Origin: Arthrobacter pascens
Lineage (GTDB): Bacteria > Actinomycetota > Actinomycetes > Actinomycetales > Micrococcaceae
DNA: 64,000 nt
Assembly (NCBI RefSeq): GCF_017052465.1
Contig: NZ_JAFHKT010000126.1
Span: 1 to 64,000, forward strand
Direction of reading: 5' to 3'
The position numbers and the translations under genes are program-made. Within the stretch, counting starts at the first letter, position 1; every line of letters starts with the position of its first letter. Below, piece after piece: positions 36,470 through 44,760 of the stretch. The notes below the pieces were generated by a model. It was not told the DNA's origin. It saw only the letters and a program-made list of their open reading frames with translations, and made no database searches.

Positions 36470-37192
36470 GTGGCAATGGCACAACCGGAGCGCCGTGGAC
36501 CCCTGGTCCTGAACATCGGGGAGGTCCTCGCTCAGTTGAGCGACGATTTCCCGAGCATGACGGCGTCAAAAATCAGGTTCCTTGAGGAAAAAGGACTCAT
36601 CAATCCCCGGCGCACGCCGGCAGGCTACCGGCAGTACTCCGACAGCGACGTCGAGCGACTCCGGTTTGTCCTGTCGCTCCAGCGCGACCAATATCTGCCG
36701 TTGAAGGTGATCAAGGACTACCTTGATGCCATCGACCGTGGAGAGCGTCCGGACAATCTTCCGCCCGGCGTGACGGTCTCCCCGCGCATCGTCTCCGATG
36801 AGCTGGCGGCTGAACTGCAGAACAAGTCCCGCAAGCTCAGCGAGGAACAGCTGCGGGCGGAGTCCGGCGCAAGCGTGCCGCTTCTGCAGTCCCTGCTCAG
36901 CTTCGGGCTGATCGGGCACTCGAACGGCCAGTTCGATGAGCACGCCCTTCAGGTGGCGCGTGCCTGCGTGCAACTGGAGGGCCACGGACTGGAACCCCGT
37001 CACCTGCGGCCCTTCCAGGCTGCGGCGGAGCGGGAGTTCGGGCTGGTGGAACGGGCCGTTGCCACGCTGACGTCCCGCAAGGATGCAGCCTCGCAGGCCA
37101 GGGCCGCAGAGGCGGCCCGGGAAATCAGCGACCTCTGCCTGACGCTGCACCGGGCTCTGGTCCAGGACCGTATTTCACGGATGGAGATCTGA
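36470..37192 (+). CDS. MerR-family regulator, FtsR type (Rv1828-like)
   Basis: This is a 240-residue MerR protein. The winged helix-turn-helix includes LNIGEVLAQLSDDFPSMTASKIRFLEEKGLINPRRTPAGYRQYSDSDVERLRFV. A longer C-terminal helical domain follows, unlike metal-sensing MerR proteins. The Corynebacterium counterpart downstream of odhI, FtsR, activates ftsZ, and M. tuberculosis Rv1828 occupies the same place. GTG at 36470 is chosen; an ATG at 36476 is an alternative. Its stop overlaps the DUF151 gene start. Confidence 0.88.
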   Translation: MAMAQPERRGPLVLNIGEVLAQLSDDFPSMTASKIRFLEEKGLINPRRTPAGYRQYSDSDVERLRFVLSLQRDQYLPLKVIKDYLDAIDRGERPDNLPPGVTVSPRIVSDELAAELQNKSRKLSEEQLRAESGASVPLLQSLLSFGLIGHSNGQFDEHALQVARACVQLEGHGLEPRHLRPFQAAAEREFGLVERAVATLTSRKDAASQARAAEAAREISDLCLTLHRALVQDRISRMEI

Positions 37193-37695
37193 TGATCGAA
37201 GTCGAGATTGTGGGCGTCCGGATCGAGTTGCCCTCCAACCAGCCCCTGGTGCTCCTCAGGGAGATCCACGGGGAACGCCACGTGCCCATCTGGATCGGCA
37301 CTCCGGAAGCCAGCGCGATCGCTTTGGCGCAGCAGGGCGTGGTGCCGCCGCGCCCCATGACGCACGACCTGTTGGTGGATGTCGTGGAAACCCTCGGACA
37401 CGCAGTGGTGAGCGTCAACATCGTGGCGGTGGAAGACAACATCTTCTACGGCCAGCTGCAGTTTGATAACGGCGCCACCGTCAGTTCCAGGGCATCGGAT
37501 GCCCTGGCCATCGCCCTGCGCGCGAAGTGCCGGATCTGGTGCGCGGATTCCGTGATGGATGAGGCCGGAGTCCGGATCACCGAACACGACGAGGGGGAGG
37601 ACACCGAGCAGGGCCCCACCGTGGATGAAGAGAGCGAATTGCGGCAGTTCCGTGAGTTCCTGGATGACGTGGAGCCGGAAGACTTCGACGGCTAA
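37192..37695 (+). CDS. Bifunctional nuclease family (DUF151) protein
   Basis: This 167-residue protein has the compact DUF151 core (VEIVGVRIELPSNQPLVLLRE ... VPIWIGTPEASAIAL ... RPMTHDLL ... ASDALAIALRAKCRI) and an acidic 45-residue tail. Plant members are reported as nucleases; the bacterial role is not known. It overlaps the preceding MerR gene (TGATG), and the order garA-merR-DUF151-merR is conserved with M. tuberculosis Rv1827-Rv1830. Confidence 0.88.
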   Translation: MIEVEIVGVRIELPSNQPLVLLREIHGERHVPIWIGTPEASAIALAQQGVVPPRPMTHDLLVDVVETLGHAVVSVNIVAVEDNIFYGQLQFDNGATVSSRASDALAIALRAKCRIWCADSVMDEAGVRITEHDEGEDTEQGPTVDEESELRQFREFLDDVEPEDFDG

Positions 37696-37900
37696 GGTCA
37701 CGTTAAGGTTAAAGTTGAGGCTGAAAGTTTCGACACGCCCTCTCAATGAGCCGAACGTCTTTGACCTTGGGCCGTGGCAGGCCTAACGTCGAAGGTACCA
37801 AGTTCCCATTGCATACAACAGCCGCGCAAGTCACACTGGAAAGTGCTACTCCGGCCGAATTACATGCATGAGTTTCATTCTGACCCTCGTGCATGCAGGC
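37696..37900 (+). promoter_or_regulatory. Control region of the second MerR gene
   Basis: The 251-bp gap before the MerR gene holds repeated GTTAAGGTTAAAGTTGAGG-like half-sites near 37704-37735 and two short palindromes ATGCAT (37864-37869) and GCATGC (37891-37896) with starts 27 bp apart. These are plausible MerR operators. The assignment is tentative. Confidence 0.3.
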
Positions 37901-37946
37901 TGTTGCGGCAAGTTCCCCAAGGGAGCTCATGACAAGGAGGATCCAC

Positions 37947-38543
37947 GTGAGTCCGAAAGGCGAAGCAGGCGAGCTGAAGCAGCCCTCAACGGCCGGCGTA
38001 GCTGTGCCCGCAAGCGGTGCTCAGGGCCTTCTCTTCACTGAGGACCTCCCCGTCTTGGACGAGGACGCCGGATACCGGGGTCCCACGGCTTGTAAGGCAG
38101 CAGGCATAACCTACCGCCAGCTGGACTACTGGGCCCGGACGGGCCTGGTTGAACCGGCCGTCCGCGGAGCCGCCGGCTCCGGGTCGCAGCGGCTGTATGG
38201 CTTCCGCGACATTCTGGTCCTGAAAGTGGTCAAGCGGCTGCTTGACACCGGTGTTTCGCTCCAGCAGATCCGCTCCGCCGTGGAACACCTGCGTGAGCGG
38301 GGCGTCGAAGACCTTGCGCAGATCACCCTCATGAGCGACGGCGCCAGCGTCTACGAGTGCACGTCCGCCGACGAGGTCATCGACCTCGTCCAGGGCGGAC
38401 AGGGTGTCTTTGGCATCGCAGTAGGCCGGGTTTGGCGCGAAGTTGAAGGGAGCCTCGCCTCACTGCCCAGCGAACATGCCAGCGAGCAGGGCTTTCCCGA
38501 CGACGAGCTAAGCAAGCGCCGGGCCGCCCGCAAGATCGGCTAG
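37947..38543 (+). CDS. MerR-family regulator (Rv1830-like)
   Basis: This is a 198-residue MerR protein with a 45-residue lead, then YRGPTACKAAGITYRQLDYWARTGLVEPA and RLYGFRDILVLKVVKRLLDTGVSLQQIRSAVEHLR, the winged-helix DNA-binding domain. There is no Cys-based metal site. GTG at 37947 follows AAGGAGG at a 6-base spacing, which decides the start over an ATG at 37893. M. tuberculosis Rv1830, in the same position, influences growth and drug response; the targets here are unknown. Confidence 0.87.
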   Translation: MSPKGEAGELKQPSTAGVAVPASGAQGLLFTEDLPVLDEDAGYRGPTACKAAGITYRQLDYWARTGLVEPAVRGAAGSGSQRLYGFRDILVLKVVKRLLDTGVSLQQIRSAVEHLRERGVEDLAQITLMSDGASVYECTSADEVIDLVQGGQGVFGIAVGRVWREVEGSLASLPSEHASEQGFPDDELSKRRAARKIG

Positions 38544-38584
38544 GTCCGCGGGACGCCCCTTGGGTATCCATCTCGACATGCATC

Positions 38585-38617
38585 GAAGGCCGCCTCCCCG
38601 ACGGGGAGGCGGCCTTC
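38585..38617. terminator. Bidirectional terminator
   Basis: A perfect 15-bp stem (GAAGGCCGCCTCCCC at 38585-38599 and complement at 38603-38617) with a 3-base loop between the convergent MerR gene and the minus-strand ParA-like gene. The plus side continues CGCTCTTTCG. Confidence 0.85.
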
Positions 38618-38642
38618 GCTCTTTCGTTGCTGCCCGCGCGCC

Positions 38643-39464
38643 TTAGCGGTTGCTGCGGGTGCGGCTCGCCCGGCCAGCCGACATCAGGTTGCCCAGGAGT
38701 GTGTCGAACAGCCCGGCAGCCGATTTGGCGGAGTCGCCGGGCCAATGGTGGATGGAGTGCGCGGCGCCTTGGATCTGCTGCCAGTTTGCCTGTTCCGGAA
38801 TGTGGGGTGTCAGCAGGAGGTCACCGAACATTGACTGCATCTCGGCAAGGCGGAACGCGTGTTCGGAAGACCCGGTCCGCACCCGGTTCGCGACGATGCC
38901 CGCAGGGGAAAGGTTGGGGGCGAATTCCTGGCGGAACAGCTGGATGGCACGCAACGTGCGCTCTGTCCCTGCCACGGAGAACAGGCCGGGCTCTGCCACG
39001 AGGGCCACCTTGGTGCTCGCCGACCAGGCCATGCGGGTCAGTCCGTTCAGGGACGGCGGGCAGTCCACCAGGACCAGCTCGTACTTCTCCGCCCCCGCAA
39101 GAACGGAGGAGAGCCGGCGGAGGTCTCTTTTGCCCAGGTCGGGGCGGTCGTAGATGCCGGTGTAGGCCGAGCCCACGGCCACGTCCAGGGCGGTGGGGCC
39201 TGAGCCGTTGCTTTGCGCCCGCGCGGTCCAGCCGCTGGCAACAACGTTTTCGGGAAGCCGGGCCTTGCGGGGATTCTTGAGCATCCGGCCGATGTCCAGC
39301 TTGTCACTCGGCTGCACTCCCAGGGCTGTACTGGCGTCGGCATGGGGATCCAGGTCCACAACGAGGGTGGGGATGCCGGCGGCCAGTGCCGCAGACGCCA
39401 ATCCGGTTGTGACGGATGTCTTGCCGACACCGCCTTTGAGGCTGCTGATGCTGACTACTTGCAC
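38643..39464 (-). CDS. Orphan ParA/MinD-like ATPase
   Basis: This is a 273-residue ATPase. The deviant Walker A SLKGGVGKTSVTTGLA comes right at the N-terminus, followed by A' LVVDLDPHADAST and Walker B LVLVDCPPSLNGLT. It lacks the long N-terminus of chromosomal ParA, and no parB is near. The C-terminal TRSNR tail is basic. GTG at 39464 fits the motif spacing; the frame stays open to 39554 but those residues precede the core strand. Function is unknown: plasmid-type partitioning or positioning of a cargo are both possible. Confidence 0.8.
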   Translation of the reverse strand: MQVVSISSLKGGVGKTSVTTGLASAALAAGIPTLVVDLDPHADASTALGVQPSDKLDIGRMLKNPRKARLPENVVASGWTARAQSNGSGPTALDVAVGSAYTGIYDRPDLGKRDLRRLSSVLAGAEKYELVLVDCPPSLNGLTRMAWSASTKVALVAEPGLFSVAGTERTLRAIQLFRQEFAPNLSPAGIVANRVRTGSSEHAFRLAEMQSMFGDLLLTPHIPEQANWQQIQGAAHSIHHWPGDSAKSAAGLFDTLLGNLMSAGRASRTRSNR

Positions 39465-39673
39465 TTGAAAACCAATACCTAACGCCGGTTGCCGTGTTGG
39501 GGTAGTTTGGCTCCGGCAATGCCGGAACCGGGGGGACAGGCTTCGCCGCCCCATTCATCATATGTGGAGCCGGCGGCTAATCCCTTCTTATCGGGTCCGG
39601 GCATGGCTCACTGGGCGGCCCTCCCGGATCCGGCTCGGGGGCAGCGTGATTGTGGCTTCGAAATGACGGATAA

Positions 39674-39701
39674 TTTGTGATGGTCGACACAATGATTTGT
39701 G
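39674..39701. promoter_or_regulatory. Repeated TTTGTG/CACAA motif upstream of pyc
   Basis: TTTGTG (39674-39679), CACAA (39688-39692) and TTTGTG (39696-39701) alternate in orientation about 70-95 bases before the pyc ATG. The rest of the 305-bp divergent gap (39465-39769) shows no gene. The arms resemble those of the dctA inverted repeat. Confidence 0.35.
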
Positions 39702-39769
39702 TTTCAATACGCGCGTCTTACACACTGTGACGACACTTACCGAACCACCCGCGATGATGCAGGAGAAGT

Positions 39770-42700
39770 ATGTTTTCCAAGATTCTGGTGGCCAACCGCG
39801 GCGAGATCGCAATCCGTGCTTTCCGCGCAGGCTACGAACTCGGTGCCAAGACAGTCGCCGTGTTCCCCAACGAGGACCGTAACTCGATCCACCGCCAGAA
39901 GGCCGACGAGGCATACCTCATCGGTGAAGAGGGCCACCCCGTACGCGCATATCTTGACGTTGACGAGGTCATCCGGGTCGCCAAGGAATCCGGAGCCGAC
40001 GCCATTTACCCCGGCTATGGCTTCCTTTCCGAGAACCCGGACCTTGCCCGTGCCGCCAAAAACGCCGGCATCACCTTCGTCGGGCCTCCGGCTGAGGTCC
40101 TGGAACTCGCCGGCAATAAGGTTGCCGCGCTGGAGGCTGCCCGCAAGGCCGGCGTCCCCGTACTGAAGTCGAGCGCGCCCTCGAAGGACCTCGACGAACT
40201 CATCGCCGCTGCGGATGAAATCGGCTTCCCGATCTTCGCGAAGGCAGTTGCAGGCGGCGGCGGACGCGGCATGCGCCGTGTCGATACCCGCGAAGCGCTG
40301 CCCGAGGCGCTGCAGTCCGCCATGCGCGAGGCCGACGCTGCGTTCGGTGACCCCACCATGTTCCTGGAGCAGGCCGTGCTCCGTCCCCGGCACATCGAAG
40401 TGCAGATCCTGGCCGACGCCGAAGGCAACGTCATGCATCTGTTCGAGCGCGACTGCTCCATCCAGCGCCGCCACCAGAAGGTTATCGAGATCGCCCCCGC
40501 GCCCAACCTCGACGAGGGCATCCGACAGGCCCTGTACCGCGACGCTGTGAAGTTCGCCAAGGCCCTCAACTACGTCAACGCCGGTACCGTCGAATTCCTC
40601 GTGGACACGGTAGGGGAGCGCGCCGGCCAGCACGTCTTCATCGAAATGAACCCGCGCATCCAGGTGGAGCACACGGTCACCGAAGAGGTCACCGACGTCG
40701 ACCTGGTCCAGGCCCAGATGCGGATCGCCTCCGGCGAAACGCTGGCCGACCTCGGCCTGTCGCAGGAGACGGTATTCCTCAAGGGCGCGGCGCTGCAGTC
40801 CCGCATCACCACCGAGGATCCGGCGAACGGCTTCCGTCCGGACGTCGGAAAGATCACCGGCTACCGCTCGGCCGGCGGCGCCGGTGTAAGGCTCGACGGC
40901 GGCACAGTGTACTCGGGGGCCGAAATCAGCCCGCACTTCGACTCCATGCTCGTCAAGCTCACGTGCCGCGGCAGGGATTACCCCGCCGCTGTGGCCCGGG
41001 CACGCCGTGCCCTCGCGGAGTTCCGCATCCGTGGTGTGTCCACCAACATCTCGTTCCTGCAGGCTGTGCTGGACGATCCTGACTTCATCGCCGGCGATGT
41101 GGCTACGTCCTTCATCGACGAGCGCCCTCAGTTGCTGAAGGCCCGCGTTTCAGCCGACCGCGGCACCAAGCTGCTGACGTGGCTGGCTGAGGTCACCGTC
41201 AACAAGCCGAACGGTGAGCTTACGGTCCACATCGACCCCGCCGAGAAGCTCCCGGTCGTGAAGGGGAGCGAACCGCAGCCGGGCTCGCGCCAGCGCCTGC
41301 AGGAACTGGGTCCGGAAGGTTTCGCCCGTGCCCTGCGTGAGCAGACGGCCGTAGCCGTCACGGACACCACGTTCCGCGACGCCCACCAGTCGCTGCTGGC
41401 CACCCGCGTCCGCACCCGCGACCTGGTGGCCGCCGGACCTGCCGTGTCCTCGCTGCTGCCCGGTCTGCTCTCCGTCGAGGCCTGGGGCGGTGCCACCTAC
41501 GACGTTGCCCTTCGCTTCCTGGGCGAGGACCCGTGGGACCGCCTGGCTGCCCTGCGGAAGGCCATGCCGAACATCTGCCTGCAGATGCTGCTCCGCGGCC
41601 GGAACACCGTGGGCTACACCCCCTACCCCGAGGAAGTGACGGAGGCCTTCGTTAACGAGGCGGCAGCCACGGGCATCGATATCTTCCGCATCTTCGATGC
41701 GCTGAACGACGTCAACCAGATGGCTCCGGCCATCCGTGCAGTGCGCGCCACCGGCACCGCCGTCGCCGAAGTGGCTCTCTGCTACACCGGCGACATGCTG
41801 GACCCGAACGAAAAGCTGTACACGCTGGACTACTACCTGCAGCTGGCGCACAGGATCGTCGAGGCGGGCGCGCACATCCTCGCCATCAAGGACATGGCAG
41901 GCCTGCTGCGTCCGGCAGCTGCGGCTAAGCTCGTCCGTGCCCTGCGGGAACGGTTCGACCTCCCTGTCCACCTGCACACCCACGACACCGCCGGCGGGCA
42001 GCTCGCCACGCTGTTCGCGGCAGTCGATGCCGGTGTTGACGCCGTCGACGTCGCCTCGGCATCCCTGGCCGGAACCACGAGCCAGCCCTCCGCGTCTGCG
42101 CTGGTCGCAGCCCTGGCACACACCGAGCGCGACACCGGCCTTAGCCTGGCCAACGTCAGCTCCCTGGAACCCTACTGGGAAGCCGTGCGGCGCGTGTACG
42201 CCCCGTTCGAGTCCGGACTGCCGGGCCCCACAGGCCGCGTGTACCAGCACGAAATCCCCGGCGGGCAGCTGTCCAACCTCCGGCAGCAGGCCATGGCGCT
42301 GGGCCTGGGCGAACGCTTCGAGGCCATCGAGGACATGTACACCGCCGCGGACCGCATCCTCGGCCACCTGGTAAAGGTCACACCGTCCTCCAAGGTGGTG
42401 GGCGACCTCGCCCTGCACCTCGTCGGGTTGAACGCCGATCCCGCGGACTTCGAAGAGAACCCGCAGAACTACGACATCCCGGACTCCGTCATCGGCTTCC
42501 TGTCCGGCGAGCTCGGCGATCCTCCCGGAGGCTGGCCGGAACCGTTCCGCACCAAGGCACTGCAGGGGCGGAGCATCAAGGTCCGCGACGCGGACCTCAG
42601 CGCAGAAGACAGCGCAGCGCTGAAGGGTGACTCCAAGACCCGTCAGCAGACGCTGAACCGTCTGCTCTTCGCCGGCCCCACCAAGGACTACCTGAAGAGC

Positions 42701-43165
42701 GTGGAAACCTACGGCAACGTTTCCGTCCTGGACACGCGCGACTACCTTTACGGTCTGCAGCGCGGCCAGGAGCACGTGATCCAGCTTGAGAAGGGTGTCC
42801 GCCTCATCGCCTCGCTGGAGGCGGTCTCGGAGCCGGATGAGAAGGGCATGCGCTCCGTCATGTGCACGCTCAACGGCCAGTCCCGTCCGGTGCTGGTGCG
42901 GGACAAGTCCGTGGTCAGCAACGTGAAGGCCGCCGAGAAGGCCGATCCTGCCCAGCCGGGTCAGGTGGCTGCGCCGTTCGCCGGGGCCGTGACCGTGACG
43001 GTCAAGGCGGGCGACACCGTCAAGGCCGGCGACACCGTCGCCACCATCGAGGCCATGAAGATGGAGGCGTCCATCACGACGCCGGTGGGCGGCAACGTGA
43101 CGCGGCTCGCCATTTCCTCTGTGGAACAGGTTCAGGGCGGAGACCTGCTGCTCGTTGTTGAATAG
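39770..43165 (+). CDS. pyc: Pyruvate carboxylase
   Basis: This 1131-residue biotin enzyme makes oxaloacetate from pyruvate. Domains in order are biotin carboxylase (MFSKILVANRGEIAIRAFRAG to about 450, with the Gly-rich AGGGGRGMRRV), carboxyltransferase (about 530-800, DTTFRDAHQSLLATRVRT with the metal site, HLHTHDTAGG), the allosteric linker, and biotinyl domain with Lys1097 in EAMKMEAS. Length is that of a full single-chain PYC. AGGAGAAGT precedes the ATG. It is the main anaplerotic gene here and fits with the dicarboxylate and propionate genes nearby. Confidence 0.97.
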   Translation: MFSKILVANRGEIAIRAFRAGYELGAKTVAVFPNEDRNSIHRQKADEAYLIGEEGHPVRAYLDVDEVIRVAKESGADAIYPGYGFLSENPDLARAAKNAGITFVGPPAEVLELAGNKVAALEAARKAGVPVLKSSAPSKDLDELIAAADEIGFPIFAKAVAGGGGRGMRRVDTREALPEALQSAMREADAAFGDPTMFLEQAVLRPRHIEVQILADAEGNVMHLFERDCSIQRRHQKVIEIAPAPNLDEGIRQALYRDAVKFAKALNYVNAGTVEFLVDTVGERAGQHVFIEMNPRIQVEHTVTEEVTDVDLVQAQMRIASGETLADLGLSQETVFLKGAALQSRITTEDPANGFRPDVGKITGYRSAGGAGVRLDGGTVYSGAEISPHFDSMLVKLTCRGRDYPAAVARARRALAEFRIRGVSTNISFLQAVLDDPDFIAGDVATSFIDERPQLLKARVSADRGTKLLTWLAEVTVNKPNGELTVHIDPAEKLPVVKGSEPQPGSRQRLQELGPEGFARALREQTAVAVTDTTFRDAHQSLLATRVRTRDLVAAGPAVSSLLPGLLSVEAWGGATYDVALRFLGEDPWDRLAALRKAMPNICLQMLLRGRNTVGYTPYPEEVTEAFVNEAAATGIDIFRIFDALNDVNQMAPAIRAVRATGTAVAEVALCYTGDMLDPNEKLYTLDYYLQLAHRIVEAGAHILAIKDMAGLLRPAAAAKLVRALRERFDLPVHLHTHDTAGGQLATLFAAVDAGVDAVDVASASLAGTTSQPSASALVAALAHTERDTGLSLANVSSLEPYWEAVRRVYAPFESGLPGPTGRVYQHEIPGGQLSNLRQQAMALGLGERFEAIEDMYTAADRILGHLVKVTPSSKVVGDLALHLVGLNADPADFEENPQNYDIPDSVIGFLSGELGDPPGGWPEPFRTKALQGRSIKVRDADLSAEDSAALKGDSKTRQQTLNRLLFAGPTKDYLKSVETYGNVSVLDTRDYLYGLQRGQEHVIQLEKGVRLIASLEAVSEPDEKGMRSVMCTLNGQSRPVLVRDKSVVSNVKAAEKADPAQPGQVAAPFAGAVTVTVKAGDTVKAGDTVATIEAMKMEASITTPVGGNVTRLAISSVEQVQGGDLLLVVE

Positions 43166-43229
43166 CGGCCGGCTTAGTAACCGGTTGAGGAAGCGCCGGG
43201 GCCTTGCCGGTAGGCTGGGAATCTGAATG

Positions 43230-43267
43230 AAGGCTGTGGGGGCGGCGGATGCCGCCCCCACAGCCTT
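43230..43267 (+). terminator. pyc terminator
   Basis: A perfect 17-bp stem (AAGGCTGTGGGGGCGGC at 43230-43246 and complement at 43251-43267) with loop GGAT, 64 bases after pyc. It covers an in-frame upstream start at 43249 for the next gene, so that start is unlikely. Confidence 0.9.
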
Positions 43268-43302
43268 TGGATGATGAACACGAACACACTGAGCGGGAGC
43301 CC

Positions 43303-44673
43303 ATGACGCAGACGAACACGCCCAAGCCCGCGCCGCGGCCCGCCCGGGGCGCCGGCGCTGAAGAGCCCACCCCGGAGAAGGCTGCTGCAGCGTCCCCGCT
43401 GCAGGATGCCGCGCCCGCCGCCGCTGTTTCCCAGGACACCGCTGTTTCTCAAGACACCGCTGTTTCCCAGGACACCGCGCCCGTGGACGCCGTGCCGCCC
43501 GCAGCGCCCCCGGGCGACATCAGCGTCGTGACAGTCTCCGACGCGCAGGACCGGACATCGGCCGGCTCTCTGTCCGCTGTCAGCACCATGACGATTCCGG
43601 TTCGTCCAGCCTCCCTGCCGACGGTGACGGCGGGACCCGCCGCCACCGTACCGGAGGAGCCAGAGGGCAGCCCGGCCGAGGACGAGAACCAGGCAGATCC
43701 CGAGGCGCAGCATCACCTCAGCGAACGCCGTGAACGCGCGGAAGGGCCCGAGCCCGCTGCTGCCCTGACAGCGGATCGCCTGTTGAACAAGGCTGCCGCC
43801 GCACCCGTTGCCGGCTGGCGGCGTTGGCTGCACCAGGCCACGTTCGGCTTCGTGAACCTGGGAGATCCGGACAGTGTCAGGATCCAGCGCGCTTTGGAGC
43901 ACCGGATTGCCACGCGCCTGGGGGAGCGCACCCGCTATGTCCCGGTGCTTTCACGCAAGGGCGGAGTGGGAAAGACCACCGTCACCACCCTCCTGGGGAT
44001 GGTGCTGGCCGACCTGCGCGAAGACCGCGTGATCGCCATGGACGCCAACCCCGACCGCGGAACACTGTCAGACCGTTCTCCCGGCCGGGCGGATTTTACG
44101 GCCCGCCAGCTGGTCAAGGACAGGTTCACGGTCAACTCCTTCGCGCAGTTGTCCAACTACACGGCGCGGGACGGTTCACGGCTGGATGTTTTGGCTTCCG
44201 ATACCGACCCCATGGTGGCCCATGCCTTCGACGACGCCGACTACCGGGCAGTCACAGATATCCTTGGTCGCTACTACTCGATCGTGCTGACGGACTCGGG
44301 AACGGGCATGGTTCACTCCGTCATGAAAGGCACCCTCGAGAAGGCCGATGCCGTTGTCCTCGTGTCCGGCGGCAGTGTCGATGAGGCCCGGCTCGCCTCC
44401 GAAACACTTTCCTGGCTGGAAGCGCACGGGCGCCAGGACCTGGTGGCCAAGGCAACCGTCGTCATCAACATGGCTGCCGGCGACCGCACGCTGGTGAACA
44501 TTGACGAAATCGAGCAGCACTTCCTGTCCCGGGTCAAGAACGTGGTGCGGATTCCCCACGACCGGCACCTGGCCGAGGGATCCCGCATCCAGCTGAGCCA
44601 ACTCAAGCCCGCCACGCGGCGTGCCGCCGTGGAGCTGGCGGCCTTGGTGATGGAGGAACTCCAGCAGTCCTGA
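43303..44673 (+). CDS. ParA/MinD-like ATPase with low-complexity N-terminus
   Basis: This protein of about 456 residues has two parts. The first about 175 residues are Ala/Pro/Glu-rich and disordered, including three tandem AVSQDT units. The remainder is an ATPase domain with Walker A SRKGGVGKTTVTTLLG, A' IAMDANPDRGTL and a late Walker-B-like IVLTDSGTGMVHS. The layout of a disordered N-terminus plus MinD-like ATPase resembles EspI-type proteins of type VII secretion, but no other secretion genes are present. ATG at 43303 has GGGAG upstream. The role is unknown; positioning or chromosome-associated functions are possible. Confidence 0.8.
   Translation: MTQTNTPKPAPRPARGAGAEEPTPEKAAAASPLQDAAPAAAVSQDTAVSQDTAVSQDTAPVDAVPPAAPPGDISVVTVSDAQDRTSAGSLSAVSTMTIPVRPASLPTVTAGPAATVPEEPEGSPAEDENQADPEAQHHLSERRERAEGPEPAAALTADRLLNKAAAAPVAGWRRWLHQATFGFVNLGDPDSVRIQRALEHRIATRLGERTRYVPVLSRKGGVGKTTVTTLLGMVLADLREDRVIAMDANPDRGTLSDRSPGRADFTARQLVKDRFTVNSFAQLSNYTARDGSRLDVLASDTDPMVAHAFDDADYRAVTDILGRYYSIVLTDSGTGMVHSVMKGTLEKADAVVLVSGGSVDEARLASETLSWLEAHGRQDLVAKATVVINMAAGDRTLVNIDEIEQHFLSRVKNVVRIPHDRHLAEGSRIQLSQLKPATRRAAVELAALVMEELQQS
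43423..43476 (+). repeat. Three tandem 18-bp coding repeats
   Basis: Three copies of GCTGTTTCCCAGGACACC (the middle with two changes) code AVSQDT three times in the ParA-like protein's disordered region. Confidence 0.9.
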
Positions 44674-44704
44674 ATCAGCCCGGAGGGCCGAAGCAGGCGC
44701 TAAC

Positions 44705-44739
44705 GCAAAAACCCCCGCCGTTTCCGGCGGGGGTTTTGC
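44705..44739. terminator. Bidirectional terminator
   Basis: GCAAAACCCCCGCCG-type stem at 44705-44720 pairs with 44725-44739 around TTTC, with A-run and T-run on either side. It lies between the ParA-like gene and the convergent acyl-CoA ligase gene. Confidence 0.92.
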
Positions 44740-44760
44740 ATGTCCTGCAGTCGCTGGCGG

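Noticed and set aside
41150..43261. 703-codon minus-strand open frame
   Set aside because: Antisense shadow of pyruvate carboxylase, with repeated Gly/Arg/His composition typical of high-GC antisense frames.
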